A stretch of DNA of 34,531 nt from Oligoflexia bacterium (GTDB lineage: Bacteria > Bdellovibrionota > UBA1018): contig JACMQW010000020.1 in assembly GCA_014376785.1 (NCBI GenBank), forward strand, positions 1 through 34,531. The letters are read 5' to 3'. Both the position numbers and the translations under genes were made by a program. How positions within the stretch are numbered: position 1 is the first letter of the stretch; the number at the start of each line of letters is the position of its first letter. Below are positions 1 through 7,840 of this stretch, piece after piece. The notes beneath the pieces were generated by a model. The model saw nothing but the letters and a program-made list of their open reading frames with translations. It was not told the origin of the DNA and made no database searches.

Positions 1-480
1 CGCTGCTTCTAAGGCGAAGCTTGCTGTTTTTTTATAGATTGTGCGGGCCTCGTCCAGTCCTACGGAACCCAGCGGTTCGACCAGCTCCCCGATCGGCCCC
101 ACGGAAAACGCAAGGCGAACGCAGTCGCTCGTGTCACTCTCATTCGGGGCGACCACTCCGATGTCGAAAGACTTCGGTCTCGTTGTCCCAGAGTTTCTGC
201 GAGCAGTATTTCCGCATTGGAGGGCAGCGGCAATCAAAGGGCCTAGGTTTTCTTCGATGTCGAATTTTTTGAACTGAGGCTGGTTTGCTGAAAACGTGTT
301 CAACGTGAGGACATTCGCGCCGGCCGCGATGTAGGACTCGTGCACGGCGATCACGTGTCGCGGAGAGAGGAGATTTAACTCCTCAAACGGACGATTAATG
401 TAAAAGCCGCGGTCGTAAAGTTCGGTCCCGACTCCCCCGTCGAAAACAAGGGGCGAGGTAATGGAAATTTTGGGTTTCAT
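1..480 (-). CDS. Homocysteine S-methyltransferase, N-terminal part (runs off left edge)
   Basis: The reverse strand is open from an ATG at 480 to the window edge, giving 160 residues without a stop. The start of the protein has the family glycine motif DGGVGTELY (residues 14-22), followed by an H-E-S-Y stretch and A-G-A-N-V-L-T-L-N-T-F-S-A-N (about 53-66), and later F-S-V-G-P-I-G. These are hallmarks of the homocysteine S-methyltransferase barrel found in MetH, in BHMT-like proteins and in the bifunctional homocysteine methyltransferase/methylenetetrahydrofolate reductase. The family transfers a methyl group to homocysteine to make methionine in the cytoplasm. The zinc-binding cysteines lie near the C-terminus, outside the window, so the subfamily cannot be decided. 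It is transcribed divergently from manC across about 120 bases. Confidence 0.88.
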   Translation of the reverse strand, partial: MKPKISITSPLVFDGGVGTELYDRGFYINRPFEELNLLSPRHVIAVHESYIAAGANVLTLNTFSANQPQFKKFDIEENLGPLIAAALQCGNTARRNSGTTRPKSFDIGVVAPNESDTSDCVRLAFSVGPIGELVEPLGSVGLDEARTIYKKTASFALEAA

Positions 481-603
481 GAAGGGTTTGAAACTGACAT
501 CTGCGCTCCGCGCCAATCAATGGGAAAGCGGGCGCAGCGCGGGGCCTTGCTTTGCACCGAATTCAGCGTTTCGGTTTTCGCGGTCTTGGGTTAATTTTCC
601 GGG

Positions 604-2001
604 ATGACTTCGAACTTCATTCCCTTTGTCCTCTGTGGTGGTAGCGGAACGCGCCTCTGGCCTAAATCTCGGGCTTCACTGCCAAAGCAGTACTGCGACT
701 TTTTCGGGGTGAACTTGTTTCAGACGACTCTGAACCGGTTCGGAAATGTCGAACTAGCCGGCATCGTATCGACAGAGTCTCAACTCCCACTCATCCAGAG
801 ATCGACACCCAAGGAAATGGCCGAACGCGGGGGCTTGATCCAAATCCTCGAGCCCTTCGGTAAAAATACCGCGGCGGCAGTCGCAGTCGCGGTAAGGCGA
901 TTAGTCGATCTGGAACTGGGGCATTCGGTGATTGGGATTTTTCCGGCCGATCACTACATCGAAGACGAAAAGAAATTTTTAAAGACGGTCGATGCTGCGG
1001 TGAAAAAAGCTACGGATGGATCCCTCGTTACGTTAGGAATCGAACCCACCTTTCCAGCTACCGGATACGGATACATCGAAACCGACTCCGAACCACTCAG
1101 TTCGGGCGGAGATGCCCGGCGGGCGACTAAGTTTCACGAAAAGCCTAGCGAGTCGCGCGCGGTCGAGTACTTAGCGAGTGGTCGATTTTTTTGGAACGCG
1201 GGAATTTTCATCGCGCGAGTCGATACGCTGGCCCACGCATTCGAGACGCATGCAAAAGACCTCTGGGCTTCGGTTTTGAAAATCGAGGACATTTTGCGTC
1301 CGACGAAAGGGGAGTATGAGGCGATTCCTTCCATCAGTTTTGATGTCGCGATTATGGAAAAACTTCCGGAGCATGTTTGCATTCCGGTTGCGTGCGGGTG
1401 GAGTGACGTCGGGTCTTGGGACTCTCTCATCTCGACGCTCGGTCGAAACGCAAAGGACGACGGGCACACCACCAAAATCGATTCTGAACGCTCGACGGTC
1501 ATTTCACACCGAGAGCGCGAGTACGTGCTGATCGATTGTCCGGATGTGAATGTGGTCGATACCGAAGATGCGGTGCTCGTGTTTAAGACAGGATCGTCTG
1601 AAAAAGTAAAAATAGCGTACGAGTCGCTGAAAAAAAAGAAGTCTAAAGTGAGTGACACTCACCCGTTCGAATACCGTCCGTGGGGTCATTTCGAAATTCT
1701 CCGCGATACGGAAGATTTCAAATCAAAAGTAATCGAAGTCCTACCCGGCCAACGACTCAGTTACCAAAGTCATAAAAAGCGCGCCGAGCACTGGATTATC
1801 ATCAAGGGCGAACCCGAAGTGACTCTAAATGATGAAGTGCTCAAGCTGAAGGCGGGCGAATACGTCTACATTCCCCTCGGAGCGAAACACCGCATTTCTA
1901 ATCCTACGAAAGAAACGGTTCAGTTCGTCGAAGTGCAGGTCGGCACTTATTTCGGGGAAGACGATATCACTCGTTATCAGGATGATTATCGGCGGATGTA
2001 G
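604..2001 (+). CDS. manC: Mannose-1-phosphate guanylyltransferase / mannose-6-phosphate isomerase (type II)
   Basis: This bifunctional enzyme makes GDP-mannose and interconverts fructose-6-P and mannose-6-P, feeding surface polysaccharide synthesis in the cytoplasm. The N-terminal nucleotidyltransferase shows the signature C-G-G-S-G-T-R-L-W-P-K (11-21) with P-K at 28-29, FPADH (113-117), and later ATGYGY, FHEKP, FFWNAG and GWSDVGSW. The C-terminal cupin (about 355-465) carries the metal motif QSHKKRAEHW (388-397) and a later P-L-G-A-K-H. At 465 aa it has the usual length for type II enzymes. No clear Shine-Dalgarno sequence precedes the ATG. The last 331 bases are duplicated as a decayed copy at 3225-3560, beyond galE. 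Confidence 0.95.
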   Translation: MTSNFIPFVLCGGSGTRLWPKSRASLPKQYCDFFGVNLFQTTLNRFGNVELAGIVSTESQLPLIQRSTPKEMAERGGLIQILEPFGKNTAAAVAVAVRRLVDLELGHSVIGIFPADHYIEDEKKFLKTVDAAVKKATDGSLVTLGIEPTFPATGYGYIETDSEPLSSGGDARRATKFHEKPSESRAVEYLASGRFFWNAGIFIARVDTLAHAFETHAKDLWASVLKIEDILRPTKGEYEAIPSISFDVAIMEKLPEHVCIPVACGWSDVGSWDSLISTLGRNAKDDGHTTKIDSERSTVISHREREYVLIDCPDVNVVDTEDAVLVFKTGSSEKVKIAYESLKKKKSKVSDTHPFEYRPWGHFEILRDTEDFKSKVIEVLPGQRLSYQSHKKRAEHWIIIKGEPEVTLNDEVLKLKAGEYVYIPLGAKHRISNPTKETVQFVEVQVGTYFGEDDITRYQDDYRRM

Positions 2002-2037
2002 AGGGGATCGAATTCAATACGCGTTCCAAACGAGTTG

Positions 2038-3030
2038 TCATTTTTCGCGATCAGAAATTTCCCAAAGATAGGCGCTTCGACATATTTCCGAGATATCATC
2101 GAATCGAGGCAGCCAATCGGTCAGCGTTCGAATTTTACGCGAATCAGCAAAGATGCTTTCTAAATCTCCGCTTCTCCTCTTTCCTATGGTTGATTTTATT
2201 TCCTTACCAGAAACCTTAGACATCGTTGCGATGATGTCCTTCACTGAAAAAGCTTTGCCGTACCCGCAGTTAAAGACCTCTGAACTGCCGCCAGACTCAA
2301 GCCTTTTTAGCGCAGAGAGGTGGGCGTAGGCCAAGTCGAGAACGTGAATATAATCTCGTTCGCAGGTCCCGTCGCGAGTGGCGTAATCATCGCCATTGAT
2401 GATTAAACTCGGACTCATCGAAGCCGCTGCTTCCGCTGCGACTGTCACCATTGCTCGAACTTTTGGATTTTCCGCGCCGAGGCTTCCGTCGGGATGAGCT
2501 CCTGCCACATTAAAGTACCGAAGAATCGAGTACTTCATACCCACTGACTGAGCGATATCGGTGATACACCGCTCAGAAAGGTATTTGCTCCACCCGTATG
2601 GACTTTCTGGATTAACCGGCGTGCCCTCATTCACCCCATCGCTCTTCATCGACTTTACTGAACCGTAAACGGCGCATGTCGAAGAATAGATAAAATTCTT
2701 GATGGATAGCACCCGGCACGCGTCGAGAAGACGAATCGTTTTTGCTGTATTTTCACTATAGTAGAGGGATGGATCTCTCACCGACTCTTCGACAGACGTC
2801 TTCGCCGCGAAATGGATGATCGTATCGAATGGAGATTCCCGGTGAATATTTCGTAATAAACCGAGATCTGAAAAATCACCTTCGAATAGCGGCACTTCCG
2901 CGGGAATAGCCCAGCGATTTCCCGTTGAGAAATCATCTAAAGCAATCACCGAACGACCCGATTCTAAAATCACTCGGAGCGTATGAGAACCAATATAACC
3001 AGCTGCACCGGTGATCAGAACTTTTTCCAT
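2038..3030 (-). CDS. galE: UDP-glucose 4-epimerase
   Basis: An extended short-chain dehydrogenase that interconverts UDP-glucose and UDP-galactose. The NAD-binding motif G-A-A-G-Y-I-G (8-14) is followed by D-D-F-S-T-G-N. The catalytic set is complete: S-S-T around 116-118 and Y145-x3-K149 in S-P-Y-G-W-S-K. The family string F-N-V-A-G-A-H-P-D-G follows. At 330 aa it matches GalE. It is convergent with manC, with stop codons about 36 bases apart, and is flanked on its other side by a broken copy of the manC 3' end. Together with manC it points to lipopolysaccharide or capsule sugar supply. A related UDP-hexose epimerase specificity cannot be excluded from sequence alone. Confidence 0.92.
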   Translation of the reverse strand: MEKVLITGAAGYIGSHTLRVILESGRSVIALDDFSTGNRWAIPAEVPLFEGDFSDLGLLRNIHRESPFDTIIHFAAKTSVEESVRDPSLYYSENTAKTIRLLDACRVLSIKNFIYSSTCAVYGSVKSMKSDGVNEGTPVNPESPYGWSKYLSERCITDIAQSVGMKYSILRYFNVAGAHPDGSLGAENPKVRAMVTVAAEAAASMSPSLIINGDDYATRDGTCERDYIHVLDLAYAHLSALKRLESGGSSEVFNCGYGKAFSVKDIIATMSKVSGKEIKSTIGKRRSGDLESIFADSRKIRTLTDWLPRFDDISEICRSAYLWEISDREK

Positions 3031-3224
3031 TACACTGCCCCCACTCTAGATGTGTCTGCCGTTTTACAATTTAATCATAACCGCACATCCGAAAGAATGG
3101 AACGATTCTCCAGACAGAAACAATCGGATTCATTTTCATCGCTACTAGTTGGCCCGGAGATTTACAGTGTTGCCCATGTCCGGAGATTGCGGGATTCGCG
3201 TCGAAGAGCTGAAGCCCACACTAG

Positions 3225-3560
3225 GCGTTCCAGTACCGTCCGTGGCGACATTTCAAAATCCTTCGCGATTCCGCAGATTTAAAATCAAAAGTCATCGAAG
3301 CTCTCCTTGGCCAATGACTAAATAACCAAAACCATTAGAAGGTCGCCGAGCACTGGGTCTTCATCAACGGCGAATCCGAACTGACTCTGAATAATCATGT
3401 GCTAAAACTACAGGCGGCCGTGTATGTCTCCACTCCGCTCAGATCTAAGCGCCGCATTTCTAATCCTACGAAAGATACGATCCATTTCGTAGAAATGCAG
3501 GTCGGAACCTATTTCGGAGAAGCCGATATTACCCGCGTCCAGGATGATTATCGGCGGGGG
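3225..3560 (+). pseudogene. Decayed partial copy of manC (cupin domain)
   Basis: Positions 3227-3557 align without net gaps to manC 1665-1995: 331 bases each, roughly three quarters identical by eye. Read in the manC frame, the copy has stop codons at 3315-3317 (TGA) and 3336-3338 (TAG). The metal-binding QSHKKRAEHW stretch has become NQNH-stop-KVAEHW. Other parts remain recognisable, such as R-R-I-S-N-P-T-K and V-G-T-Y-F-G-E. The 5' two thirds of the gene are absent and similarity ends with the last codons of manC. It is therefore a non-functional remnant of a duplication that now brackets galE as a direct repeat. Confidence 0.9.
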
Positions 3561-3637
3561 CTGCCGGCTTTTTCGCTCAAAAAAATAGCTAGAAACGAGG
3601 GTGGCTGCGCCTAAGCGCAAGTAGACTTCTCGTTCCA

Positions 3638-5422
3638 CTAAAGAGGCAACTTAACACTAACAATAGTGCCTGATAAAATTCCATTTTTGATTTCAAGTTC
3701 TCCGCCAAAAGACTTCACTGTTTTAAGTGCGTGGAATAAACCCAAGCCCGATCGATTTCCTGAGCTGACAAACCCATGCGTGTTAAAGCCTTTAATTGCC
3801 TCTTCACTTATTCCGGGTCCATTGTCGGAAATCTCGGTAATCAACCACTTCCCTAAGATTTTAGACTCCACTTTGATAATGGCGTCGAATTCACATGCTT
3901 CGACGGCATTATTGAGCAAATTAGAGATCACCCTACAAATTTCGCTAGAGCTTATCGTCATGGTTACGGGCAAAACTACATCGGAATGAAATCGTATATT
4001 TTTCTGTGGGTATTCGATTTTTTTAATTTCAACTTGTTCCCTAAAAATTTGTAGTAAATCCAAAATTGGTTGCTCATATTTTGAATTACAGGACTCTTCT
4101 AGGGAAGAACAAATATTCGAGATCTGCTTTGTGGCAGCAACAGCCAACGAATAAACTTCAGCATCCATACCGATCCGATTCTGAATTTCTAAAAGATTCT
4201 TGAAAGCCGCAACAGGTGAGCGCAAGTCATGCAAAAGTTGCTTCGTAAATCGGTCCACAAATTCACCTTTTTGTTCCGCGGCGGCGGCGGTATTTGCTTT
4301 GCTTGCTAAATAAATAATTGAAGTAAGAATTAGCGGAGGGTCCAAATATCGGTTCATATACGGATATGAAAAGCGAATCACAAAATAAAACTCTGCAATA
4401 ATTTTTGCAGAGTCCAAAATTGTTCCTATTGATAAAAGAATGCTTGCCGCAATTAATGAAGTACCCACAGGAGAAGACGGACCAAACCGCATTCTTTCTG
4501 AAACCACAACGAAAACTGTCCAACAAAACACAAAGTTTACTATTAAATAGGCCACCAACTGAACTCTGTAATCAGTCACGATGACCGCAGCAGTACAGAA
4601 CACTACAACTAAGCTTAATTGCTTGGTTTTTTTGCGTATTAATTTATCTCCAATTTCAGATGCGCGAAGTAATAATCGAATTGAAGAAATACCTGCGAAT
4701 GACCTTAACGCGAGATGCGCATAACTCCCAAAAACTGGAAACCAAAATCGAAGTAATCCTGACAAGGAAAAATAGAATATTGCCCACAGAACACTGGCTT
4801 CAACAAACCCATAGATTAATCGGTCATTAGTGTCGCCGGGTATTCGATAGCAAAAGAGCACGATAGCGATTAAAGAAAAAAGCGCGAATAAAAACAACGG
4901 AATATACTTTTCTCTTACAACAAGCCCTTCTCTGTCCCCTAATAACTGGTCGAAACTTCCGAATCTTAAACGAGAATAGGAGAGCCCAGTGAAGATGGCT
5001 CTCGGTGAATCAATTTCTAGCCTCAATGTAAAATCTTTAAAATCGCGTAATCGAATTACCGGACCAGCCTTCGAATAGTCACCACTGGTAACAAACTCCA
5101 CCGTTGAATTGACTATAATTTTCTTTAGGCCTGGTATCCCGGGGACCATGAAAGCTGGATCGTTGATCTTCGTATCTTGAAAAAAACGTTTGATTTCAGA
5201 ACCAGGAATTTTTGCTTCGTAACTCCCAATGCAGCACTGAATATTCTTCGGGATCTGGCGCCAAAGCGGACCACTATCCAACACCGGAATTCTGGAATCC
5301 GAGCCCTCTGGAATAAAGACCCACGTCAAAAGCCCAGACCCTGGCGTGAACTCGGAATCATGTGCTGCGAAAGCATGACCACAAAACGACATCGCAATTA
5401 ATAAAATCAGAACTTTAATCAT
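3638..5422 (-). CDS. Membrane sensor histidine kinase with periplasmic domain and about seven helices
   Basis: The protein has a signal peptide (1-19), a periplasmic region to about 172, then about seven hydrophobic segments (about 173-370), and a cytoplasmic kinase. This order resembles the 7TMR-DISM family of receptors for extracellular ligands, though that domain name is an inference from layout. The kinase has the phospho-accepting H-D-L-R-S-P motif (H398), an N box L-L-N-N-A-V-E-A (about 502-509), D-N-G-P-G-I-S (533-539) and G-L-G-L-F (559-563), so it should be active. No response regulator gene is adjacent, so its partner is unknown. It is the last gene of an AT-rich minus-strand run, 62 bases after the transporter gene. 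Confidence 0.85.
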   Translation of the reverse strand: MIKVLILLIAMSFCGHAFAAHDSEFTPGSGLLTWVFIPEGSDSRIPVLDSGPLWRQIPKNIQCCIGSYEAKIPGSEIKRFFQDTKINDPAFMVPGIPGLKKIIVNSTVEFVTSGDYSKAGPVIRLRDFKDFTLRLEIDSPRAIFTGLSYSRLRFGSFDQLLGDREGLVVREKYIPLFLFALFSLIAIVLFCYRIPGDTNDRLIYGFVEASVLWAIFYFSLSGLLRFWFPVFGSYAHLALRSFAGISSIRLLLRASEIGDKLIRKKTKQLSLVVVFCTAAVIVTDYRVQLVAYLIVNFVFCWTVFVVVSERMRFGPSSPVGTSLIAASILLSIGTILDSAKIIAEFYFVIRFSYPYMNRYLDPPLILTSIIYLASKANTAAAAEQKGEFVDRFTKQLLHDLRSPVAAFKNLLEIQNRIGMDAEVYSLAVAATKQISNICSSLEESCNSKYEQPILDLLQIFREQVEIKKIEYPQKNIRFHSDVVLPVTMTISSSEICRVISNLLNNAVEACEFDAIIKVESKILGKWLITEISDNGPGISEEAIKGFNTHGFVSSGNRSGLGLFHALKTVKSFGGELEIKNGILSGTIVSVKLPL

Positions 5423-5484
5423 GGAATAATCTGACTATAAATTGATCGAAGTTGAATAAATTACGATTTGAATACCGCATAAAT

Positions 5485-6396
5485 CTATCTTCCGGCGGAA
5501 TTGGCCAGATCGCGCTGATTTTCTTTTTCCGAACTGATTGCAGCCAATTTGCCTCTTTTAAGATCGCAATAACTAAAAAAATATCGGGACGGAATTAAAA
5601 GCGAAAATATCGCTAATCCTGTGAGCGAGCTTCCCGAAAGATTATTGAAATCGCCCTGTAAGAGAATCGACCATGGGACCCTAGTAAGAGTTATTGCACC
5701 GACTACTGGACTGCTCAACTTTTCGCACATTATAAAATAACTGATCTGCGTAAACATTGAAAGTAAACCAAGCAGGGAGAATCCGCCCACTAGGTTCCAT
5801 GACCACAAAATTTCGCGCTTGAATAAAATTGCCTGAATCAAAAGCCCTGCTGAAAAGAACGTCAGTGACAGCGCGACACTTTTCAAATTGAACGATCTAT
5901 TTGATGAAATCTTTTTCGTCATTGAGAGGGTCAATCCCTGCAAGAGACCGCTGAAAAATGCACTTGTTGGAAAAGAGTTCGATGAATTTATCGCGAATGA
6001 TGCGACCATTGCCATGAAGAGAAAGACTAAATCTCCAATCGAAATTTTTTCTGAAAAGACTAATTTAGATATTAAAATAGCGGATAGCACCCCTGCCACA
6101 CTTGCGCCAAAGCCTACAGAAACCCCAAACAGAAAAATGCTTCTTATAAGAAGAATTTGCGAAACGGAAAAAGAAATAGCTCTCAGAAAATCGATTCGTG
6201 TCAGTGCTGCTGAAGATTTGAATCGATCGGCATTAGACGCCCCCCACGTTAGCGCCGCTGCAAGCATGATTCCAAATGCGAGCCCTGCGAAACCATATTG
6301 AACTTGAACGAACTTCAAGACCGAATACGTGATCGTGACTAGCAATCCGTAAAGAAAGAAATAAGCAGCTTCAATTATCAAACTCTTCTGGGTCAC
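5485..6396 (-). CDS. EamA/DMT-like membrane transporter
   Basis: A 303-aa protein made of about ten hydrophobic segments with short loops, the size and pattern of the drug/metabolite transporter superfamily (EamA-like), whose members export small metabolites or amino acids. No substrate-defining motif is visible. The start is a GTG at 6396, only 13 bases after the stop of the PilZ/acyl-transferase gene, which implies co-transcription. The position suggests it could move the product of the upstream enzyme; that is inference. The C-terminal tail is hydrophilic and positively charged in part (C-D-L-K-R-G-K). Base composition is AT-rich like the rest of the cluster. Confidence 0.72.
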   Translation of the reverse strand: MTQKSLIIEAAYFFLYGLLVTITYSVLKFVQVQYGFAGLAFGIMLAAALTWGASNADRFKSSAALTRIDFLRAISFSVSQILLIRSIFLFGVSVGFGASVAGVLSAILISKLVFSEKISIGDLVFLFMAMVASFAINSSNSFPTSAFFSGLLQGLTLSMTKKISSNRSFNLKSVALSLTFFSAGLLIQAILFKREILWSWNLVGGFSLLGLLSMFTQISYFIMCEKLSSPVVGAITLTRVPWSILLQGDFNNLSGSSLTGLAIFSLLIPSRYFFSYCDLKRGKLAAISSEKENQRDLANSAGR

Positions 6397-6409
6397 TTAT
6401 CTAATCCAC

Positions 6410-7840
6410 TTAAGTTAGCAACTTTGATAGAGTGCGCAGCACATTTATTCTCGCAACTTCCATCGGACTAAGCTGAAGAATTTCCTGGTCCATCAAGTAG
6501 TCTACAATTCCTGAAAACATGCGCTTCCAGTCCCGAATTTTGAGACCGTACCCCAGTACAACTTTGTGAATATCTAGGACAATAATTTTGCTCTCGTCCT
6601 GTTTAAGCGCTTGGCTCACGTACGAAATATCCGTGATTGTCCAACCGGACTTCTTGTAAAAATCGAGGAGAGAGCCTGCCGCACCGCCAACAACATATCG
6701 TCTGTCTGCTTTCACTGCTAACAGGACTATGTGTGACACAATCTCAAACATAACGTCAGAACCTCTCACGGAGGGAGAAGTGCAGATTCGTGAACATTCG
6801 ACATATTCCCAGGGCTTGGGAAAACCCGCGGGAAATTCTGTGTATCGACCAAACTCTGTTTGATCTCCTAGATTGTGGAGCATAAGCCGAGCACTGCCAA
6901 CCACTTTGGAATTTTGTTTTACCGCAATTATTTTTGCCATCGAATCAAATTGATCCGTCATATCGAACCGCGTTTTATCTTTAGAAATTTTCCCCGCGCC
7001 TGAGTATGCTTCTAGTCGAAGGCTAAGCACCTCTTCAAACTCTTCCGCTGTTTTGACGTACGAATAATCGAGCCACTTTGCCGACTTTTTTACCGGGAAA
7101 CCTTCTGCCTTCAACGCGGGCAAACTGACGTCGCGGCCAAAATTTAATAGATATTCGCTCAACGTTTCGAATACAAAATTATCAGCTCCAATAAAAACAC
7201 ACCCTAAACTCAGAACGTCTTCTTCGCCAAAAGAAACTCTGTCGATATTTCTAACTTCGATTTTCACAGTCAAGCTTCCGACCATGGGTAAATTCAAAGC
7301 GCAATCCATACGCTGTTTTACGGTAATTGTTTTATTTCGTAGACTCGTAATAATTTTGAGACCTGAGTGAGAAATCTCAACAACTCTAAAAAATATAAAG
7401 TCATTATAACCAACCGGATTGGGAGCTGTCCCGGTAGGAAGGTATTTTTCGAGGCAGGTCCATCGTTTCTTCTCTCTTTTTTCAACGTATGGAGAAATAG
7501 CCTGCTCTTTTTGGAAGGTCCGGAAAGCGAGATTATATTTTCCGTCGGAAAAATCGTACTTTACAAGTTTAGCAGAAAGCTCGATTTGCTGCTTCCCAAC
7601 ATTCATCCTTAGTTCATATGAGCTTTGCTGCGGGGGCATAGAAGAGGTCGAGACTTCTACGCCGACTGGAGACATCCTCAAAACCTTGGAATCGATATTT
7701 GTTGCGCCCTGTTGAAGGATAATTACCTTCACCTGCTCATTGAAGTCGATCGATTTCGACTCGAATGGAAGGTGCACGCTTTCGGATAATTCAGGCAAGG
7801 AACCTAAGCTACTTGCTGCAGCTGCAACTCTTTTAACCAT
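6410..7840 (-). CDS. PilZ-like domains fused to a LuxI/FeeM-like acyl-transferase domain
   Basis: Residues about 30-110 and 122-238 form beta-rich segments resembling PilZ. The second has R-E-K-K-R (122-126) and E-I-S-H-S-G (155-160), a near match to the c-di-GMP motifs RxxxR and (D/N)xSxxG. Residues about 262-430 resemble the GNAT-fold autoinducer or N-acyl amino acid synthases (LuxI/FeeM): S-L-R-L-E-A-Y (272-278), D-Q-F-D (296-299), V-V-G-S-A-R-L (313-319), E-C-S-R (348-351), and a later Y-K-K-S-G-W. That family transfers acyl chains to an amino compound. The ATG lies inside the end of the cyclase gene (37-base overlap), suggesting translational coupling. The acyl-transferase assignment is by motif only; catalysis and ligand are unproven, and a more distal start would not change the domains. 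Confidence 0.68.
   Translation of the reverse strand: MVKRVAAAASSLGSLPELSESVHLPFESKSIDFNEQVKVIILQQGATNIDSKVLRMSPVGVEVSTSSMPPQQSSYELRMNVGKQQIELSAKLVKYDFSDGKYNLAFRTFQKEQAISPYVEKREKKRWTCLEKYLPTGTAPNPVGYNDFIFFRVVEISHSGLKIITSLRNKTITVKQRMDCALNLPMVGSLTVKIEVRNIDRVSFGEEDVLSLGCVFIGADNFVFETLSEYLLNFGRDVSLPALKAEGFPVKKSAKWLDYSYVKTAEEFEEVLSLRLEAYSGAGKISKDKTRFDMTDQFDSMAKIIAVKQNSKVVGSARLMLHNLGDQTEFGRYTEFPAGFPKPWEYVECSRICTSPSVRGSDVMFEIVSHIVLLAVKADRRYVVGGAAGSLLDFYKKSGWTITDISYVSQALKQDESKIIVLDIHKVVLGYGLKIRDWKRMFSGIVDYLMDQEILQLSPMEVARINVLRTLSKLLT

Noticed and set aside
21-277. Two plus-strand open frames at the left edge
   Set aside because: They are shadows of the minus-strand homocysteine methyltransferase, which has clear family motifs in its own frame.
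3399-3614. 71-codon open frame that could be called a small cupin protein
   Set aside because: It is the tail of the decayed manC copy; the same frame has stops upstream and the metal-binding motif is destroyed.
3606-3619. Small TGCGC-GCGCA hairpin after the histidine kinase gene as a terminator
   Set aside because: The stem is only five pairs and the T-rich run on that strand lies more than 20 bases further on.
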